Positions 9,401 to 18,286 of a DNA stretch of 63,333 bases are shown piece after piece. Origin of the DNA: Caballeronia sp. BR00000012568055 (lineage in GTDB: Bacteria > Pseudomonadota > Gammaproteobacteria > Burkholderiales > Burkholderiaceae). The DNA lies in contig NZ_JAQFVG010000315.1 of the NCBI RefSeq assembly GCF_029439455.1, positions 37,916-101,248 on the forward strand. Reading direction: 5' to 3'. The notes beneath the pieces were generated by a model, which made no database searches, had not been told where the DNA came from, and was given only the letters and a program-made list of their open reading frames with translations. Positions within the stretch are counted from its first letter, which is position 1. The number at the start of each line of letters is the position of its first letter. The position numbers and the translations under genes were made by a program.

Positions 9401-10429
9401 CGCGACAAGGGCCGCAAGGTCACGCAACTCGATGCGCCGGACGCGTGCGCGCAAGGCACCTTTGTGCCGCCGACGCTGATCGAACTCGACAGCATCGACG
9501 AATTGAAGCGTGAAGTGTTCGGTCCCGTGCTCCACGTGATCCGTTATCGCCGATCCAATCTTGATAAACTCCTCGACCAAATTCGGGCGACGGGTTATGG
9601 CCTGACGCTCGGCATCCATACACGAATCGATGAAACCATCGCGCATGTGATTTCGCGCGCGCATGTGGGCAATATTTATGTGAATCGGAACGTGATCGGC
9701 GCGGTGGTCGGCGTGCAGCCGTTCGGCGGCGAAGGTTTGTCGGGCACAGGTCCGAAGGCGGGTGGCGCGCTGTATCTGCAACGCCTGCTGGCCAAGCGCC
9801 CGACCGGTTTGCCGAAGTCGCTGGCGAGCACGCTGATCGTGGATCAGGCGGCATCGAAAGACGCACCGGCAACGGCGTTGACCGCGTTCCGCGACTGGTC
9901 GATCGGCGAGCGCGACCCGCACACCGCCGCACGCTGCGATGGTTACTTGCAGCACGTTCTGGCCGGCGCGACCGCCGTGCTCAACGGCCCGACCGGCGAG
10001 CGCAACACCTACACGCTCGGCGCACGCGGCACGGTGTTGTGCGTGGCATCGACGGAAAGCGGCGCGCGCGCCCAGTTCGCGGCGGTGCTCGCGACCGGCA
10101 ACCGCGCGTTGTTCAGCGGATCGGCGGGCGAACAGTTGGCGGCAGTGTTGCCTGCATCGCTCAAACCGTACGCAAGTGTTCGGAAAGCCGGCGAAGACTT
10201 CGATGCCGTGCTGTTCGAAGGTGACAGCGACGAACTGCTGTCACTCGTAAAGGAAGTCGCCAAGCGTCCGGGACCGATCGTATCGGTGCAGGGCGTGGCG
10301 GCGGGCGCATTCGCCGACGCCGATCATGACGGCGAAGACTACGCGCTCGAACGTCTGCTGACGGAACGCTCGGTGAGCGTGAACACGGCGGCGGCAGGCG
10401 GCAATGCGAATTTGATGACGATCGGTTGA
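6497..10429 (+). CDS. putA: Trifunctional PutA: regulator, proline dehydrogenase, P5C dehydrogenase
   Basis: PutA oxidises proline to glutamate in two steps, passing electrons to quinone, and in its long form represses its own gene. The 1310-aa protein starts with a ribbon-helix-helix DNA-binding domain (MASTTLGVKVDDLLRSRLKD, residues 1-50), so it is the regulatory type. The FAD-dependent proline dehydrogenase barrel spans roughly 240-570, with the GAYWDSEIKRAQ and YLVRRLLENGAN motifs. The aldehyde dehydrogenase domain follows from about 650, with ETGGQNAMIVDSS and the catalytic Cys910 in SAGQRCSALR. The C-terminal extension of about 180 residues is usual for long PutA proteins. GTTGCA operator half-sites lie just upstream. 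Confidence 0.97.
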   Translation: MASTTLGVKVDDLLRSRLKDAATRLERTPHWLIKQAIFAYLERIEHGQLPPELSGANGSSEMSDTTPADSYEEGAPTPFLEFAQNVQPQSVLRAAITAAYRRPEPGCVPFLIGQARLPATVSAETEKLATKLVEALRAKSKGGGVEGLIHEFSLSSQEGVALMCLAEALLRIPDRATRDALIRDKISKGDWKSHMGQAPSLFVNAATWGLMITGKLVTTNSEAGLSSALTRLIGRGGEPLIRKGVDMAMRLMGEQFVTGENISEALANSRKFEARGFRYSYDMLGEAATTEEDAQRYYASYEQAIHAIGKAAGGRGIYEGPGISIKLSALHPRYSRSQQERTMNELLPRVRALALLARRYDIGLNIDAEEADRLEISLDLLEALCFDAELAGWNGIGFVIQAYQKRCPFVIDYLIDLARRSRHRLMIRLVKGAYWDSEIKRAQVDGLEGYPVYTRKIYTDISYLACAKKLLGAPDAVYPQFATHNAFTLSAIYHLAGQNYYPGQYEFQCLHGMGEPLYEEVTGRDKLNRPCRVYAPVGTHETLLAYLVRRLLENGANTSFVNRIADETIPVKDLVEDPIDEAQKITPLGAPHAKIALPRQLYGDERLNSMGLDLSNEHRLASLSSALLASTNHPWRAEPMLEGGTIIENGKPARDIRNPADLRDLVGVVVEASSEQVSAALANAVAAAPIWQATPVDDRADCLARAADLLEAQMHTLMGLVVREAGKSLANAIAEIREAVDFLRYYAAQIRGEFSNDTHRPLGPVVCISPWNFPLAIFMGQVAAALAAGNPVLAKPAEQTPLIAAQAVRILREAGVPAGAVQLLPGDGETVGAALVADARTRAVMFTGSTEVARLINKTLSERLDADGRPIPLIAETGGQNAMIVDSSALAEQVVADVMQSSFDSAGQRCSALRVLCLQDDVADRTLEMLTGAMQQLAVGNPDRLSTDVGPVIDAEAKTGIEAHVASMRDKGRKVTQLDAPDACAQGTFVPPTLIELDSIDELKREVFGPVLHVIRYRRSNLDKLLDQIRATGYGLTLGIHTRIDETIAHVISRAHVGNIYVNRNVIGAVVGVQPFGGEGLSGTGPKAGGALYLQRLLAKRPTGLPKSLASTLIVDQAASKDAPATALTAFRDWSIGERDPHTAARCDGYLQHVLAGATAVLNGPTGERNTYTLGARGTVLCVASTESGARAQFAAVLATGNRALFSGSAGEQLAAVLPASLKPYASVRKAGEDFDAVLFEGDSDELLSLVKEVAKRPGPIVSVQGVAAGAFADADHDGEDYALERLLTERSVSVNTAAAGGNANLMTIG

Positions 10430-10517
10430 AGCACACACTCCGGCGCTCGGATCAGATAAATCAGACGGCGGCACGCACGGCGAAGCTGCCATTCATGTTG
10501 GTGTACCAGGAGAAGCT

Positions 10518-11666
10518 ATGAAGCACACGATGACCAAGCTGGCAGCAGCGATGACCATTGCCGGCCTGTCGTTCGCGGGGACCGCATTCGCCCAGTCGGC
10601 CGAAGACGTGAAGGTGGGTTTTGCCGCGCCGCTGACGGGCGCGCAGGCGCACTACGGCAAGGATATGCAGAACGGCATCACGCTCGCGATCGAAGATTTC
10701 AACGCGACCAAGCCGGTGATCGGCGGCAAGCCGGTGCGTATCGTGCTGGATTCGGCGGACGATCAGGCCGACCCGCGCACGGGCACGACCGTAGCGCAAC
10801 GTCTGGTCGATGACGGCATCAAGGGCATGCTCGGCCACTTCAACTCGGGCACCACGATCCCGGCATCGCGCATTTACGCGAACGCGGGCATCCCGGAAAT
10901 CGCAATGGCGACGGCTCCGGAATACACCACGCAGGGCTTCAAGACCGCGTTCCGCATGATGACCTCGGACACGCAGCAAGGTTCGGTCGCGGGCGAATTC
11001 GCGGTGAAGAACCTGAAGGTGAAGAAGATCGCTATCGTCGATGACCGCACGGCATACGGCCAGGGTCTCGCCGACCAGTTCGAGAAGGCCGCGAAGGCTG
11101 CGGGCGGCAATATCGTCGATCGCGAATTCACGAATGACAAGGCCGTCGATTTCAAGGCGATTCTCACCAAGATCAAGGCAACGAATCCGGACCTCGTGTA
11201 CTACGGCGGCGCCGATTCGCAAGCCGGCCCGATGGCCAAGCAAATGAAGTCGCTCGGCTTCCGCGCGCCGCTGATGGCAGGCGAAATGGTCAAGACCGAC
11301 ACGTTCATCAAGATCGCGGGCGACGCGGCGGATGGCACGGTGGCATCGCTGGCTGGCTTGCCGATGAACGAAATGCCGGGTGGCGCGGACTATCAGGCGA
11401 AGTACAAGAAGCGCTTCAACGAAGACGTCGAAACGTACTCGCCGTACGCCTATGACGGCGCGATGGCCATGTTCAATGCGATGAAGGCCGCCAACTCGAC
11501 CGATCCGGCGAAGTATCTGCCGTTCCTGGCGAAGACGGATATGCAGGGCGTGACCGCCAAGCATCTCGCGTATGACTCGAAGGGCGATCTGAAGAACGGC
11601 GGCATCACGCTATATAAGGTCGTTGGCGGTAAGTGGACGACGTTGCAGAGCGTGGGCGGAAAGTAA
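10518..11666 (+). CDS. Branched-chain amino-acid ABC transporter substrate-binding protein (LivJ/LivK type)
   Basis: This 382-aa periplasmic binding protein has a clear Sec signal peptide ending in GTAFA|Q and the Leu/Ile/Val-binding fold, visible as VKVGFAAPLTGAQAHYGKDM at the N-terminus and DDRTAYGQGLADQFEKAAK after the first lobe. In the family it delivers leucine, isoleucine or valine to a LivHMGF permease, none of which is encoded nearby. GGAG lies upstream of the ATG. It follows putA by 88 bases on the same strand and has its own terminator, so it may be an independent unit. Ligand specificity is inferred from family only. Confidence 0.92.
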   Translation: MKHTMTKLAAAMTIAGLSFAGTAFAQSAEDVKVGFAAPLTGAQAHYGKDMQNGITLAIEDFNATKPVIGGKPVRIVLDSADDQADPRTGTTVAQRLVDDGIKGMLGHFNSGTTIPASRIYANAGIPEIAMATAPEYTTQGFKTAFRMMTSDTQQGSVAGEFAVKNLKVKKIAIVDDRTAYGQGLADQFEKAAKAAGGNIVDREFTNDKAVDFKAILTKIKATNPDLVYYGGADSQAGPMAKQMKSLGFRAPLMAGEMVKTDTFIKIAGDAADGTVASLAGLPMNEMPGGADYQAKYKKRFNEDVETYSPYAYDGAMAMFNAMKAANSTDPAKYLPFLAKTDMQGVTAKHLAYDSKGDLKNGGITLYKVVGGKWTTLQSVGGK

Positions 11667-11688
11667 GCGCCAGTTCTGCTGACTGCGT

Positions 11689-11727
11689 AAAACGGCCCGG
11701 CATGCGAAAGCATCCGGGCCGTTTTTA
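11689..11727. terminator. Bidirectional intrinsic terminator
   Basis: AACGGCCCGG and CCGGGCCGTT form a GC-rich stem extended by ATGC/GCAT around a GAAA tetraloop, with A-rich and T-rich flanks on both sides. It sits between the convergent binding-protein gene and NYN-domain gene and can serve both. Confidence 0.9.
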
Positions 11728-12630
11728 TTACTGCGGCGGCACGTCGGGTTCCGTTTTGACCTTCAGCGCAGCCGGTTGCCCTTTGCTGCCGATGCCCGCC
11801 TGGAACGTTACCGGCATGCCTTCGTGCAGATCGTCGAAGTCGGCATCGATGAGTGCGCCGTAAAAGAAGAACAGATTGCCCGGATTGATAAAGCCGAAGC
11901 CCTTCTTCAATTTCACGATAGCGCCGGATTTCCACGATGGCTCTTCGTCCGCGCGCTGCGGCTGATCGGGGCGCGGCGGGAAAAGCCCGCGTACGGCTTC
12001 CTTCTCGTCGTCGCTGTCCGCCGTGTCTATTCCGTCGATCACGTCGGACATCAGTATCGGATAACTGACTTCCTTGAGCAGCATCTGGCTCGGCGTGGTG
12101 CCTCTCGGTTCGCCGTTGATCTCATAGGAAATCGACCATCCCAGCACCATGACGCGGATGCCGAGCGTCTTGAGTTTGCGCGCAAGCGGAATGTAGTCGC
12201 TGTCGCCCGCGACGAGCACCACGACATCGAAATGCTTGTAGATGGATAGCTCGAACGCTTCCAGCGCCAGCCATACGTCGATGCCTTTCTCCTTGCCCAT
12301 CGCGTTCATCGGCAGATGGTGCGCGGTGACATTGGCGCGCATGAGAATGTCGTCCAGCACGCGCTCGTGATAAAGCAGGTTTTCGCCTTTCTCTACGCAT
12401 TGCTGCGCGGAAAAGCGGCCGCGAAAGTAATGGGCGTCGATGATCTGGCAATTGTGATAGTCGAGCCGTTCTGCCTTTGCCACGCGGCAGCGAATGAACT
12501 CATGCAATCCGCGAATGGAAATCCACGCCTGCGCGTCGTGCTGATATTTGTAGAACCGGCTAACGGTGGCGAAATAATTGCCGTCGTAGAAAACGCCGAT
12601 CTTGGTCAATTGCCTGACTGTGTGGGGCAT
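11728..12630 (-). CDS. NYN-domain (LabA/DUF88-like) protein with a cold-shock-like C-terminal domain
   Basis: The 300-aa protein pairs an NYN domain, a PIN-like nuclease fold, with a C-terminal nucleic-acid-binding domain. The NYN core is seen in KIGVFYDGNYF near the N-terminus, GIDVWLALEAFELS in the middle and VVLVAGDSDYIPLARKLKTL, which carry the expected acidic residues. The tail (GAIVKLKKGFGFINP, then DDLHEGMPVTF) resembles a cold-shock domain. I chose the ATG at 12630 because AGGAG and AGGACG precede it and the NYN domain follows directly; the upstream start at 12696 adds 22 unmatched residues. RNA cleavage is a family inference; the RNA target is unknown. Confidence 0.82.
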   Translation of the reverse strand: MPHTVRQLTKIGVFYDGNYFATVSRFYKYQHDAQAWISIRGLHEFIRCRVAKAERLDYHNCQIIDAHYFRGRFSAQQCVEKGENLLYHERVLDDILMRANVTAHHLPMNAMGKEKGIDVWLALEAFELSIYKHFDVVVLVAGDSDYIPLARKLKTLGIRVMVLGWSISYEINGEPRGTTPSQMLLKEVSYPILMSDVIDGIDTADSDDEKEAVRGLFPPRPDQPQRADEEPSWKSGAIVKLKKGFGFINPGNLFFFYGALIDADFDDLHEGMPVTFQAGIGSKGQPAALKVKTEPDVPPQ

Positions 12631-12753
12631 CGTCCTGTCGCTCCTGATATGTCGAATCAGCTCTCGTGATTCGGAGAGTCGAATTCGATTATCCAAAACG
12701 ACCGCACTGAATTAATAGTGCAGGATGCTGAATTGAAGTTGCCAAACGGCAAA

Positions 12754-13278
12754 CTAACGTGACATTTTTCCGATGCGCTTATATCCGGTCACCATCGCCT
12801 TAATCAGATTCTCCCGCGTCCACACACTCATCAACACCGCCGCCGCGATATGCACGCACACGCAAACCTCGAGCGCGATGGAAAGCCATGTGTGAATTTC
12901 TTGCGGCCAGTCTTCGCCCCAGAACGCATCGAGCCGCATGATCCAGCCGGACACGCCGAGCGCGATTATCAACAGCCACAATAAAAGCGCCATCAGCGCG
13001 CCGAGCGGATTGTGCGAAACATGATGCAAAGGCGTGCCATCGACGAGAGACCGCACGTATTCACGCAGATGCGAACCCGTTGGCCACCAAGCCGAAAACC
13101 GCGCGTACTGCGAACCGATAAAGCCCCAGACCAAGCGCGCCGCGACCAAAAAAGCCGCCGCATATCCCAGCAGCCGATGCACCGAATCCGTCGGCCCGAA
13201 CAGATTCCACAAAACGATGCCCGCGACGGTCCAGTGCGTGAGCCGCACCCACGCGTCCCAGACCTTCACGCGCGTCAT
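12754..13278 (-). CDS. Cytochrome b561-family membrane protein
   Basis: This 174-aa inner-membrane protein has about four hydrophobic helices and begins KVWDAWVRLTHWTVAGIVLWN, the pattern of the di-haem b-type cytochrome subunit family (Ni-hydrogenase cytochrome b / b561). Likely haem-ligand histidines occur in the first helix (THW), in HRLLGY, and near the last helices (EIHTW, CVHIAA). Its start overlaps the PepSY gene stop by four bases, so the two are translationally coupled. The likely job is transferring electrons across the membrane to or from a periplasmic partner, which is not identifiable here. Confidence 0.87.
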   Translation of the reverse strand: MTRVKVWDAWVRLTHWTVAGIVLWNLFGPTDSVHRLLGYAAAFLVAARLVWGFIGSQYARFSAWWPTGSHLREYVRSLVDGTPLHHVSHNPLGALMALLLWLLIIALGVSGWIMRLDAFWGEDWPQEIHTWLSIALEVCVCVHIAAAVLMSVWTRENLIKAMVTGYKRIGKMSR

Positions 13279-13538
13279 TCCACTTCCGATTTCACGACGG
13301 CAAGCGTCTTGGTGTCGTAGTAAATCTCGACTTTCTTGCCATCCTTGTCGTGCCCGTAGATTTCGTAGCAGTTGCCATCGACCTTGAACTTGCGAATCTT
13401 GTAGCCCTGCGATTCAAGCTGCGCCTTGGCATCCGATTCCTTCATCCACTCGCTTTTCGGATGCGCCGTGCAATCCGCCTTCGCGAACGCCGCGCCCGAA
13501 AAACTCACTGCCAACGACAAAGCCAAAATCTTAAGCAT
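13275..13538 (-). CDS. Small periplasmic PepSY-domain protein
   Basis: The 87-aa product has a signal peptide ending in SGAAFA|K and a single PepSY-like domain (MKESDAKAQLESQGYKIRKF, then CYEIYGHDKDGKKVEIYYD). Two cysteines, one early in the mature protein and one in GNCYEIY, could form a disulfide. It is the first gene of a two-gene operon with the b561 cytochrome, a pairing seen in other proteobacteria. PepSY domains are often described as inhibitory or binding modules; the role here is not known. Confidence 0.85.
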   Translation of the reverse strand: MLKILALSLAVSFSGAAFAKADCTAHPKSEWMKESDAKAQLESQGYKIRKFKVDGNCYEIYGHDKDGKKVEIYYDTKTLAVVKSEVE

Positions 13539-13616
13539 CGCTAACTCCCGGTGGTTTCGAGCTGACTACTCTACTGGCACCGGGAATGGATCGCAAGCAA
13601 AACGAAAGCTTATCCG

Positions 13617-15293
13617 TTATCGCTTGCCTTGCTGGCGAATTTGTTCGAGCGTCGCGGCGGGCGTGCTTTGATCCTGCGGAATCCGAATTTCGATCACAGC
13701 AGGCAAACCCGAAGCCACCGCGCGATCGAACGCAGGCATGAATGCATCCGTCGTCTCGACGCGTTCGCCATGCGCGCCGAACGACTTCGCATACGCGACG
13801 AAGTCCGGATTGGTCAGCCCCGTTCCATGCACGCGATTCGGGTAATGCCGCTCCTGATGCATGCGGATCGTGCCGAACTGCGCGTTGTTCACGACGATAA
13901 AAATCACCGCCAATTCATACTGCATCGCCGTGGCGATTTCGTGGCTGGACATCATGAAGCAGCCATCGCCAGCAAACGCGATCACCGTGCGATCCGGATA
14001 AAGCGACTTCGCCGCAATTGCCGCGGGCACGCCGTAACCCATCGCGCCACTGGTCGGCGCAACCTGCGAGCGGAACTGTCGATACGAATAGTGCCGATGC
14101 AGCCACGTCGCGTAATTGCCCGCGCCGTTGGTAAGAATTGAATCGGCGGGAATCTTTTCGGCGAGTTGACGCATGATCTCGCCGAGCTGGACATCGCCGA
14201 GCATGGGACGCGGTTTGCGCCATTCGATATAAGCCGCGTGCGCGGTTTCGGCGCTGCCTTCCCACGCGATCTGCGCGGGCGGTTCCAACTCGGCCAGCAA
14301 GGACGCGATTTCCGGCATACCCGAGACGATCGGCAAATCCGCGCTGTACACGCGGCCGAGTTCCTCGGCACCCTGATGCACGTGGATCAGCGTCTGCTTT
14401 GTCTTCGGGATCTCGAGCAGCGTGTAACCGCCTGTCGTCGATTCGCCCATGCGCGGGCCGAGCACGAAGAGCACATCGGCATCGCGGATGCGCGCGGCGA
14501 GCGCCGGATTGATGCCGAGGCCGACATCGCCCGCATAGTTCGGATGCTCGTTGTTCAGCGTGTCCTGATAGCGGAACGCGCAGCCGACCGGCAGTTTCCA
14601 TCGTTCGATGAAGCGCGCGAAGTCCTGCGTCGCGTCCGACGTCCAGCCGCTTCCGCCTGCAATGACGAGCGGTTTCTTCGCGCTGGAAAGCAACTCGCCT
14701 AAACGCTCCATCTGCGCTGAAGACGGCGACGCCGCCACGCGCTGATACGCGGGCGCGGGCGCGGCGGCATCGACTAATTCGGTGAGCATATCTTCCGGCA
14801 GCGCGAGCACGACCGGACCAGGCCGCCCGGCGGTCGCGACATGAAACGCGTGACTCATATATTCAGGCACGCGGCGCGGATCGTCGATTTGCGCGACCCA
14901 CTTCACCATCTGCCCGAACATGCGCCGATAGTCGATCTCCTGAAACGCCTCGCGATCCATATGATCGCGCGCGCATTGGCCGATCAGCAGGATCATCGGC
15001 GTGGAATCCTGAAAGGCCGTATGTACGCCGATGGACGCGTGCGTCGCGCCCGGACCGCGCGTGACGACCGCCACGCCCGGCCGCCCCGTCAATTTGCCGA
15101 CGGCTTCCGCCATGTTCGCCGCGCCCGCCTCGTGCCGGCAAACGATGGTCTGAATCTGGTCGGTTTCATCGTGCAGAGAATCGAGCACCGCGAGAAAGCT
15201 CTCGCCGGGCACGCAGAACACGCGTTCGACGCCGTGATGAACGAGCGCATCGACGACGAGGCGCGCACCGGTGGTTTGATCAGCGGACGACAT
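13617..15293 (-). CDS. Thiamine-diphosphate-dependent enzyme, acetolactate synthase-like
   Basis: The 558-aa protein has the three-domain layout of the ThDP decarboxylase/synthase family. The activating Glu is in [19 protein letters not shown] near the N-terminus, a central FAD/nucleotide-like domain follows, and the ThDP-Mg motif [15 protein letters not shown] with its trailing VVNN is near residue 440. No small regulatory subunit (ilvH/ilvN) is adjacent, so it is probably not the anabolic acetohydroxyacid synthase; benzoylformate decarboxylase-like or other catabolic members are alternatives. The ATG at 15293 follows AAAGGAGA by 10 bases; the upstream start at 15347 was rejected. It is divergent from flhF. 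Confidence 0.85.
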   Translation of the reverse strand: MSSADQTTGARLVVDALVHHGVERVFCVPGESFLAVLDSLHDETDQIQTIVCRHEAGAANMAEAVGKLTGRPGVAVVTRGPGATHASIGVHTAFQDSTPMILLIGQCARDHMDREAFQEIDYRRMFGQMVKWVAQIDDPRRVPEYMSHAFHVATAGRPGPVVLALPEDMLTELVDAAAPAPAYQRVAASPSSAQMERLGELLSSAKKPLVIAGGSGWTSDATQDFARFIERWKLPVGCAFRYQDTLNNEHPNYAGDVGLGINPALAARIRDADVLFVLGPRMGESTTGGYTLLEIPKTKQTLIHVHQGAEELGRVYSADLPIVSGMPEIASLLAELEPPAQIAWEGSAETAHAAYIEWRKPRPMLGDVQLGEIMRQLAEKIPADSILTNGAGNYATWLHRHYSYRQFRSQVAPTSGAMGYGVPAAIAAKSLYPDRTVIAFAGDGCFMMSSHEIATAMQYELAVIFIVVNNAQFGTIRMHQERHYPNRVHGTGLTNPDFVAYAKSFGAHGERVETTDAFMPAFDRAVASGLPAVIEIRIPQDQSTPAATLEQIRQQGKR

Positions 15294-15570
15294 GCGCAGA
15301 CATCTCCTTTGGTATAGGCGTAGGGCCTTAATCGTACGCGCACCCATTGATTCAAAGGCGGAATCTTTTGCCGATGAAAATCGGAAAGAACGCCCGCGTC
15401 AAAGTTTCCGCACGGCTTCCATCAGCCGAAATACCCCTTTTTCCCCTCCTTTATCCAGCGATAGACCATCGGGGTTCTTCGCAATAATGGCTTCACTGAA
15501 AAGCGGGTACGGAAATAAAGCAGTACCACCCGCCTCGCAACGATCGCTCTTACCTCATCGGGGGCCCAGT

Positions 15571-17355
15571 TTGAACATTCGTAAATTCATCGGCGCGAAC
15601 AGCCGTGACGCACTGCGCCAGGTTCGTGAAGCGCTCGGCCCCGATGCCGCTGTCCTCTCCAACCGTACGCTCGATGATGGCTCCGTCGAAATCGTCGCCG
15701 TAGCAGAAAGCGATCTCGCCACGATTTCCCCCGCGCCGATGGCTCCGAGCGAGCCGCCCGCCGTGTTCCCGAGCACGACGCCGCGCGCCGCGCTGGCGCA
15801 AGCCGCAGCGGCCGCCGCTGCCGCCGCCGCAAAGCAGACGCCCGCCAATCCGTACGCCAGCGGCGATGTGTTCTCGTCGGTGTTCGGCAATAACAGCGAC
15901 GCCGATGACGACATCGACGAAGAAGCCCCGCGCACGATGGCCGATTCGAATCCGTGGCTGATCGAGCATGCGAAGCGCATCGCGCAGCAGGCGAACGGCG
16001 GACTGCCGTCGAATCGTCCGCTGACGCCTTCGGCTGCGATCGCTCGCGGCATGGGCGTGCCGGTCACGCCGTCGGAACTCCCGATTGCGCCTGCGCCGAT
16101 CATCGAAAAGCAGGAAGCCGTTCAACAGCAACAGCCGCAACAACACGCACCGCGCGCACAAAAGCCGGTTCAGCAACAAGCACCGCAAAAAGTCGAAACC
16201 CCGGAATGGGCGCGCGAAGCCGCGCAAGTCGCCGCACGCCGCGCTGCCGCCAAGATCAACGCCAGCGAAGGCCAGCCGCAACCGGCCGCGCAGAAAGCAC
16301 CCGCCGGCCTCGAAGGTCTGCCCGCGAACGCCGCCGCCGCCGTGACGGACGCGATCCGCACGCGCATGGAACAGCTCGTCAACGAAACCGTGATGGGCGA
16401 ACTCTCCTCCATGCGCGACATGATGGAAGAGCACTTCTCCGGTTTGATATGGGGCGAGCGCCAACGCCGCAGCCCGATCAACGGTCAACTCACGAAGCGT
16501 CTGTTCTCCGCCGGTTTCTCGGCGCAGATGGTGCGCATGATCGTGGACAACATGCCGGAAATGGCGAATTTCGAAGCAGCGTTCGAGTGGGTCCAGCAAG
16601 TGATCGAATCGAACCTGCCGGTGATGGACAGCGAAGACGCGCTGATGGAACGCGGCGGTGTGTTCGCGCTGATGGGCCCGACGGGCGTCGGCAAGACCAC
16701 TACGACGGCCAAGCTCGCCGCGCGCTGCGTGATGCGCTCCGGCGCCAGCAAGGTCGCGCTGCTGACGACGGACAGCTACCGGATCGGCGCACACGAACAA
16801 CTGCGCATCTTCGGCAAGATTCTCGGTGTATCGGTCCATGCGGTGAAGGACGCCGCCGATCTGCAACTCGCGCTGACTGAGTTGCGCAACAAACATATCG
16901 TGCTGATCGATACGATCGGCATGAGCCAGCGCGACCGCATGGTTTCCGACCAGATCGCGATGCTGTGCGGCGCGGGCCAGCCGGTGCAACGCATTCTGCT
17001 GCTCAACGCAACCAGCCACGGCGACACGCTCAACGAAGTCGTTCAGGCCTACCAAAGCTCGCCGGATCAGCCGAATCTCGCTGGCGTGATTCTGACCAAG
17101 CTCGACGAAGCCACCAACCTGGGCGGCGTGCTCGATACGGTGATTCGCTACAAGCTGCCGGTGCATTACGTATCGACCGGACAGAAGGTGCCGGAGAACT
17201 TGTACGTCGCCACCCGGCGATTCCTCATCAAGAGTGCGTTCTGCATTCCGCGCGACGGTTCGCCGTTCGTGCCGCAGGACGACGAAGTGCCGGCACTGCT
17301 CTCCGCATTGTCCGCGCGTGCCACGACCGAACTCGACGGAGTGCACTTTGGATAA
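15571..17355 (+). CDS. flhF: Flagellar SRP-like GTPase FlhF
   Basis: FlhF places and helps assemble polar flagella and is a membrane-associated SRP-family GTPase. The protein starts at a TTG giving (M)NIRKFIGANSRDALRQVREA, the conserved FlhF N-terminus; the longer open frame from 15292 adds 93 residues of no FlhF character. It is 594 aa long. Residues up to about 270 form an Ala/Pro/Gln-rich linker (B domain), then come the N and G domains with GPTGVGKTTTTAKLAAR, DTIGMSQRDR and TKLDEATNLGG. The stop overlaps the flhG start by eight bases. flhB and flhA, its usual upstream neighbours, are instead about 17 kb away. Confidence 0.95.
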   Translation: MNIRKFIGANSRDALRQVREALGPDAAVLSNRTLDDGSVEIVAVAESDLATISPAPMAPSEPPAVFPSTTPRAALAQAAAAAAAAAAKQTPANPYASGDVFSSVFGNNSDADDDIDEEAPRTMADSNPWLIEHAKRIAQQANGGLPSNRPLTPSAAIARGMGVPVTPSELPIAPAPIIEKQEAVQQQQPQQHAPRAQKPVQQQAPQKVETPEWAREAAQVAARRAAAKINASEGQPQPAAQKAPAGLEGLPANAAAAVTDAIRTRMEQLVNETVMGELSSMRDMMEEHFSGLIWGERQRRSPINGQLTKRLFSAGFSAQMVRMIVDNMPEMANFEAAFEWVQQVIESNLPVMDSEDALMERGGVFALMGPTGVGKTTTTAKLAARCVMRSGASKVALLTTDSYRIGAHEQLRIFGKILGVSVHAVKDAADLQLALTELRNKHIVLIDTIGMSQRDRMVSDQIAMLCGAGQPVQRILLLNATSHGDTLNEVVQAYQSSPDQPNLAGVILTKLDEATNLGGVLDTVIRYKLPVHYVSTGQKVPENLYVATRRFLIKSAFCIPRDGSPFVPQDDEVPALLSALSARATTELDGVHFG

Positions 17356-18247
17356 GTACGTGCTCGATCAGGCGGAAGGCCTTCGCAGGCTGCTGACGCG
17401 TTCGGGATCGCGCGTGGTGGCGGTTGTCGGTGGACCGACGGGCATCGGATGCACGTCGGCGGTGGTGAATCTCGCAGCGGCGCTGGCCGCGCATGGCAAG
17501 GACGTGCTGGTGATCGACGAGCAGCAGCCCGCAGGTTCGGTGAGCGAGCTGACGCATGTGCAGGATTCGGGCGCGTTCGCCGCGGTGATGTCGGGCCGCC
17601 GCACGCTGACGGAATCGATCACGCGCACGTCGCTGGGTTTTTCGCTGATTTCGGCCCCGCGCGATGAGCGCATCAGCCACGACGCCGCGCAATGCCGCGC
17701 GCTGCTCGACGGCGCCGCCGATATCGTGCTGATCGATGCGCAACTCGATCGCAACGGCGCGCTCTCGTCGCTGGGCGCACAGGCGCATGATTTTCTGATG
17801 GTGACGCGGGTAGCCGCGTCGGCGATCACCGAGGCGTACGCGTGCATGAAGCGCTTGCACTACGCCCACGCGATCGGCCAGTTCCGCGTGTTGATCAATC
17901 ACGTGCAGGACCCGGCCGATGCAGCGATCGCCTTCGAGAACCTGTCGGGCGTGGCAAGCCGGTATCTGGCTGTATCGCTCGTGCAGGCAGGGTATGTGTC
18001 CGAGGATGCGCGCGTCGCTCGGGCGAAAGAGCTCTCCCGCTGCGCGGTCGATGCGTTCCCGGCTACGGCCGCGGCACGCGACTACCGCCGCATTGCAGCC
18101 GAGCTTCTGTTTTGGCCGATGCGTCCCGCGCCGTATGTTCGCGGCGAAGCGCAAGACCAGAATGACGCGCGATATTCGGTTGGCGAGTCTGACGAAAGCA
18201 GCCGGGCGGCAGCGCACTACGCGCTCCCGTTTCCGGCGATGCATTGA
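17348..18247 (+). CDS. flhG: MinD/ParA-like flagellar number regulator FlhG (FleN)
   Basis: FlhG partners with FlhF to limit flagellar number and restrain flagellar transcription. I chose the TTG at 17348, which has GGAG seven bases upstream and gives (M)DKYVLDQAEGLRRLL; the protein is 299 aa. Overlap with flhF and the following fliA place it in the flhF-flhG-fliA operon. The P-loop reads VVGGPTGIGCTSAVVNLAAA: both the signature lysine (KGGxGKT) and the catalytic P-loop lysine are replaced, the latter by Cys. The later VLVIDEQQ strand is kept but the ParA/MinD active site is altered, so ATP hydrolysis may be lost or different. Confidence 0.9.
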   Translation: MDKYVLDQAEGLRRLLTRSGSRVVAVVGGPTGIGCTSAVVNLAAALAAHGKDVLVIDEQQPAGSVSELTHVQDSGAFAAVMSGRRTLTESITRTSLGFSLISAPRDERISHDAAQCRALLDGAADIVLIDAQLDRNGALSSLGAQAHDFLMVTRVAASAITEAYACMKRLHYAHAIGQFRVLINHVQDPADAAIAFENLSGVASRYLAVSLVQAGYVSEDARVARAKELSRCAVDAFPATAAARDYRRIAAELLFWPMRPAPYVRGEAQDQNDARYSVGESDESSRAAAHYALPFPAMH

Positions 18248-18286
18248 GCAGCACGGCGTCGATGTGACTAAGTTAAGGTGACCAAG

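Noticed and set aside
15400..15432. CAAAGTTT and GCCGAAAT upstream of flhF as a FliA promoter
   Set aside because: The hexamer-like parts are 17 bases apart instead of about 11, so the pair does not fit a sigma-28 promoter.
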